The notes under the pieces were generated by a model. It saw nothing but the letters and a program-made list of their open reading frames with translations. It searched no databases and was not told where the DNA came from. From Candidatus Poribacteria bacterium (GTDB lineage: Bacteria > Poribacteria > WGA-4E > UBA9662): DNA of 8,789 nucleotides. The DNA lies in contig NZUQ01000093.1 of NCBI GenBank assembly GCA_002697225.1, forward strand, positions 6,646 to 15,434, in the 5' to 3' direction. The translations under genes and the position numbers were made by a program. This document shows, one piece after another, positions 7,936 to 8,789 of the stretch (position 1 is its first letter; each line of letters starts with the position of its first letter).

Positions 7936-8212
7936 AATTGGTTCTCATAGCCATACCAACACAAAACAAATCACCAATCGGCTCTCAAAAATCGAAGGGC
8001 ACGTTCCAAGCATCAAATAGATGGTTCTGTCTGAACGGGATTGCTCGGAGATCTTAATCCAAATTGCGGCTGTACAGTCTGCCTTACAGAAAACTGGAAA
8101 AGTTATTCTGGAAGAACATCTGGAACACTGCATCGTTGAGGCAATCCGAGAACATGATCAGAAAGAGCCGCTCGATAAATTTAAAGATGCTTTGGCCAAG
8201 TTTATTCGCTAA
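7931..8212 (+). pseudogene. csoR: CsoR-family copper-sensing repressor, interrupted by an in-frame TAG
   Basis: One frame encodes a whole DUF156/CsoR-like protein: SHSHTNTKQITNRLSKIEGHV, then PSIK, a TAG at 8018-8020, then MVLSERDCSEILIQIAAVQS and on to the end of the family domain. Relatives normally have Arg or Gln at the TAG position (IK-R/Q-MV), so a single CAG to TAG change would explain it. They also have Arg where this has Pro (GHVR against GHVP). The Cu(I) ligands survive: Cys at 8042, His at 8117 and Cys at 8129, with spacings of 25 and 4 residues as in C45/H70/C74 of B. subtilis CsoR. The only in-frame ATG (7931) overlaps the predicted -10, so the start may also be lost. No frameshift is seen. 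An ATG directly after the TAG (8021) could give a 63-residue fragment lacking helix 1 of the dimer core. A sequencing error cannot be excluded. Confidence 0.75.
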
Positions 8213-8237
8213 ACATAATTGAGAAGGTTAAAGAAAA

Positions 8238-8414
8238 ATGCATGAAGGCGGACATGGAATTTTAGACAGAGTCAAGAAAAAGCACCACGACCACGATCAT
8301 GACCACGACCACGATCATGTGTTAAGCTTTACCACCAAGGTTTCAGCTGGCATCATAACAGCAGCTATCATTGTTGCTTTTATTCTGTGGAAATGGTTCC
8401 TCCCATCCAATTAA
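8238..8414 (+). CDS. 58-residue His-Asp-repeat membrane peptide of the metal-efflux operon
   Basis: The peptide starts MHEGGHGILDRVKKK. Residues 16-27 are a His-rich run in which His alternates with Asp (HHDHDHDHDHDH). One hydrophobic helix follows (about 37-55: VSAGIITAAIIVAFILWKWF), and the chain ends at PSN. Such His-Asp runs bind Zn, Ni, Cu or Co, so a membrane-anchored metal buffer or chaperone is a fair inference; no named family is recognised. Basic residues (RVKKK) before the metal-binding run suggest that the N-terminus stays in the cytoplasm. A GAAGG site lies 10 bases upstream. It sits 25 bases after the csoR remnant and 17 bases before the ATPase gene, whose protein begins with almost the same motif (MHEGDHGVL). 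It was found by reading the frame directly and is short, but start, ribosome site and context all agree. Confidence 0.8.
   Translation: MHEGGHGILDRVKKKHHDHDHDHDHDHVLSFTTKVSAGIITAAIIVAFILWKWFLPSN
8286..8321 (+). repeat. 18-bp tandem repeat coding for the His-Asp run
   Basis: CACGACCACGATCATGAC (8286-8303) is followed directly by CACGACCACGATCATGTG (8304-8321), identical at 16 of 18 bases. Each full unit encodes HDHDHD. The repeat is in frame, so gain or loss of units would change the number of His residues without breaking the gene. Confidence 0.9.
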
Positions 8415-8431
8415 GCAAGGAAAAGTATATA

Positions 8432-8789
8432 ATGCATGAAGGTGACCACGGCGTCTTGACAAACCCAGATTCCACTAACACAAACAGAATGGGGAGGTAC
8501 AGAAGATTCTTCTTTCCTACCAGCTTACTGTTCCTTATTATTCTGTCAGCTATCCAAGGAATATCAGGCCTGTTAGATCATTTTGATCTTGCAATCATCC
8601 CCATGTTATTAGGTGGTGGTTTTATTACCTATACGACTTTGGTATCAACCATCGAAAAGAAGCAGATTACGGCGGGCCTTTTGGTCGTCATTGCCTTGTT
8701 TGCTTCAGCCATTGCAGGAGAACACCTGGCAGCTTCCATCGCCGCCTTTATCATGATCAGTGGCGAATTTTTGGAAGATTTAACTTTGG
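8432..8789 (+). CDS. P1B-type heavy-metal-transporting ATPase, N-terminal part (cut by the right edge)
   Basis: The first 119 residues are present. The chain starts MHEGDHGVLTNPDSTNTNRM, then a basic stretch (GRYRRFFF), then hydrophobic helices at about 29-48, 53-74 and 80-110. The segment ITAGLLVVIALFASAIAG, then EHLAASIAAFIMISGEFLEDLTL (97-119), matches the characteristic region of metal-transporting P1B ATPases, in which a LLV-IA helix is followed by GE-LEAA and then GE-LE. The catalytic DKTGT and the CPC-type metal site would lie beyond the window. No N-terminal HMA domain with CxxC is present; only His3 and His6 of a short motif shared with the preceding peptide. The ATG at 8432 has AAGGAA nine bases upstream. 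The metal is uncertain: CsoR context suggests copper, the His-rich neighbour would also suit zinc, nickel or cobalt. Confidence 0.85.
   Translation, partial: MHEGDHGVLTNPDSTNTNRMGRYRRFFFPTSLLFLIILSAIQGISGLLDHFDLAIIPMLLGGGFITYTTLVSTIEKKQITAGLLVVIALFASAIAGEHLAASIAAFIMISGEFLEDLTL

Noticed and set aside
7933..7938. GATAAT as the -10 of the efflux promoter.
   Set aside because: The spacer from TTGACA would be 23 bases; TAGGAT at 17 bases fits better, although metal regulators with long spacers (MerR type) exist and no such gene is seen here.
8286..8321. Tandem repeat as the start of a CRISPR or other array.
   Set aside because: There are only two directly adjacent units, in frame within a coding sequence, and they encode His-Asp.

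Overview
The window looks like a moderately AT-rich bacterial chromosome segment. Two phytanoyl-CoA-dioxygenase-type (PhyH) oxygenases beside a zinc-dependent dehydrogenase, next to a very large TPR plus alpha-2-macroglobulin protein, are a combination I associate with Candidatus Poribacteria, Planctomycetes and related environmental lineages. That placement is inference from gene content only; there is no rRNA or marker gene here. Shine-Dalgarno sites and sigma70-like promoters of the usual bacterial kind are visible.

Left part, minus strand (1-5668). A good promoter (TTGACA, 17 bp, TAGAAT) drives a 285-residue PhyH oxygenase. Fifty bases later comes a secreted protein with an N-terminal TPR array and alpha-2-macroglobulin domains, at least 1542 residues long, which runs off the left edge. 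No terminator is seen between them, so they may form one transcript.

Middle (5535-7834). A 434-base AT-rich divergent intergenic region separates the minus-strand unit from a plus-strand pair: a second PhyH oxygenase of 263 residues and a 329-residue medium-chain dehydrogenase with both zinc sites and an NAD-type Rossmann motif. The pair could act successively on one small molecule (hydroxylate, then oxidise the alcohol), but the substrate is not readable from sequence.

Right part (7904-8789). This is a metal-efflux operon: a CsoR-type promoter/operator, a CsoR-family repressor gene broken by an in-frame TAG, a 58-residue membrane peptide carrying a His-Asp repeat, and the start of a P1B-type metal-transporting ATPase cut by the right edge. 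The peptide and the ATPase begin with nearly the same motif (MHEGxHGxL). The Cu(I)-ligand pattern of CsoR (Cys, then His 25 residues later, then Cys 4 residues later) is still present downstream of the stop.

The points most worth a second look are the broken repressor behind an apparently intact operator, the His-Asp membrane peptide sharing its N-terminus with the ATPase, and the TPR/macroglobulin protein, which shows no thioester cysteine where one would be expected. I saw no CRISPR array, tRNA, rRNA, insertion sequence or phage gene.
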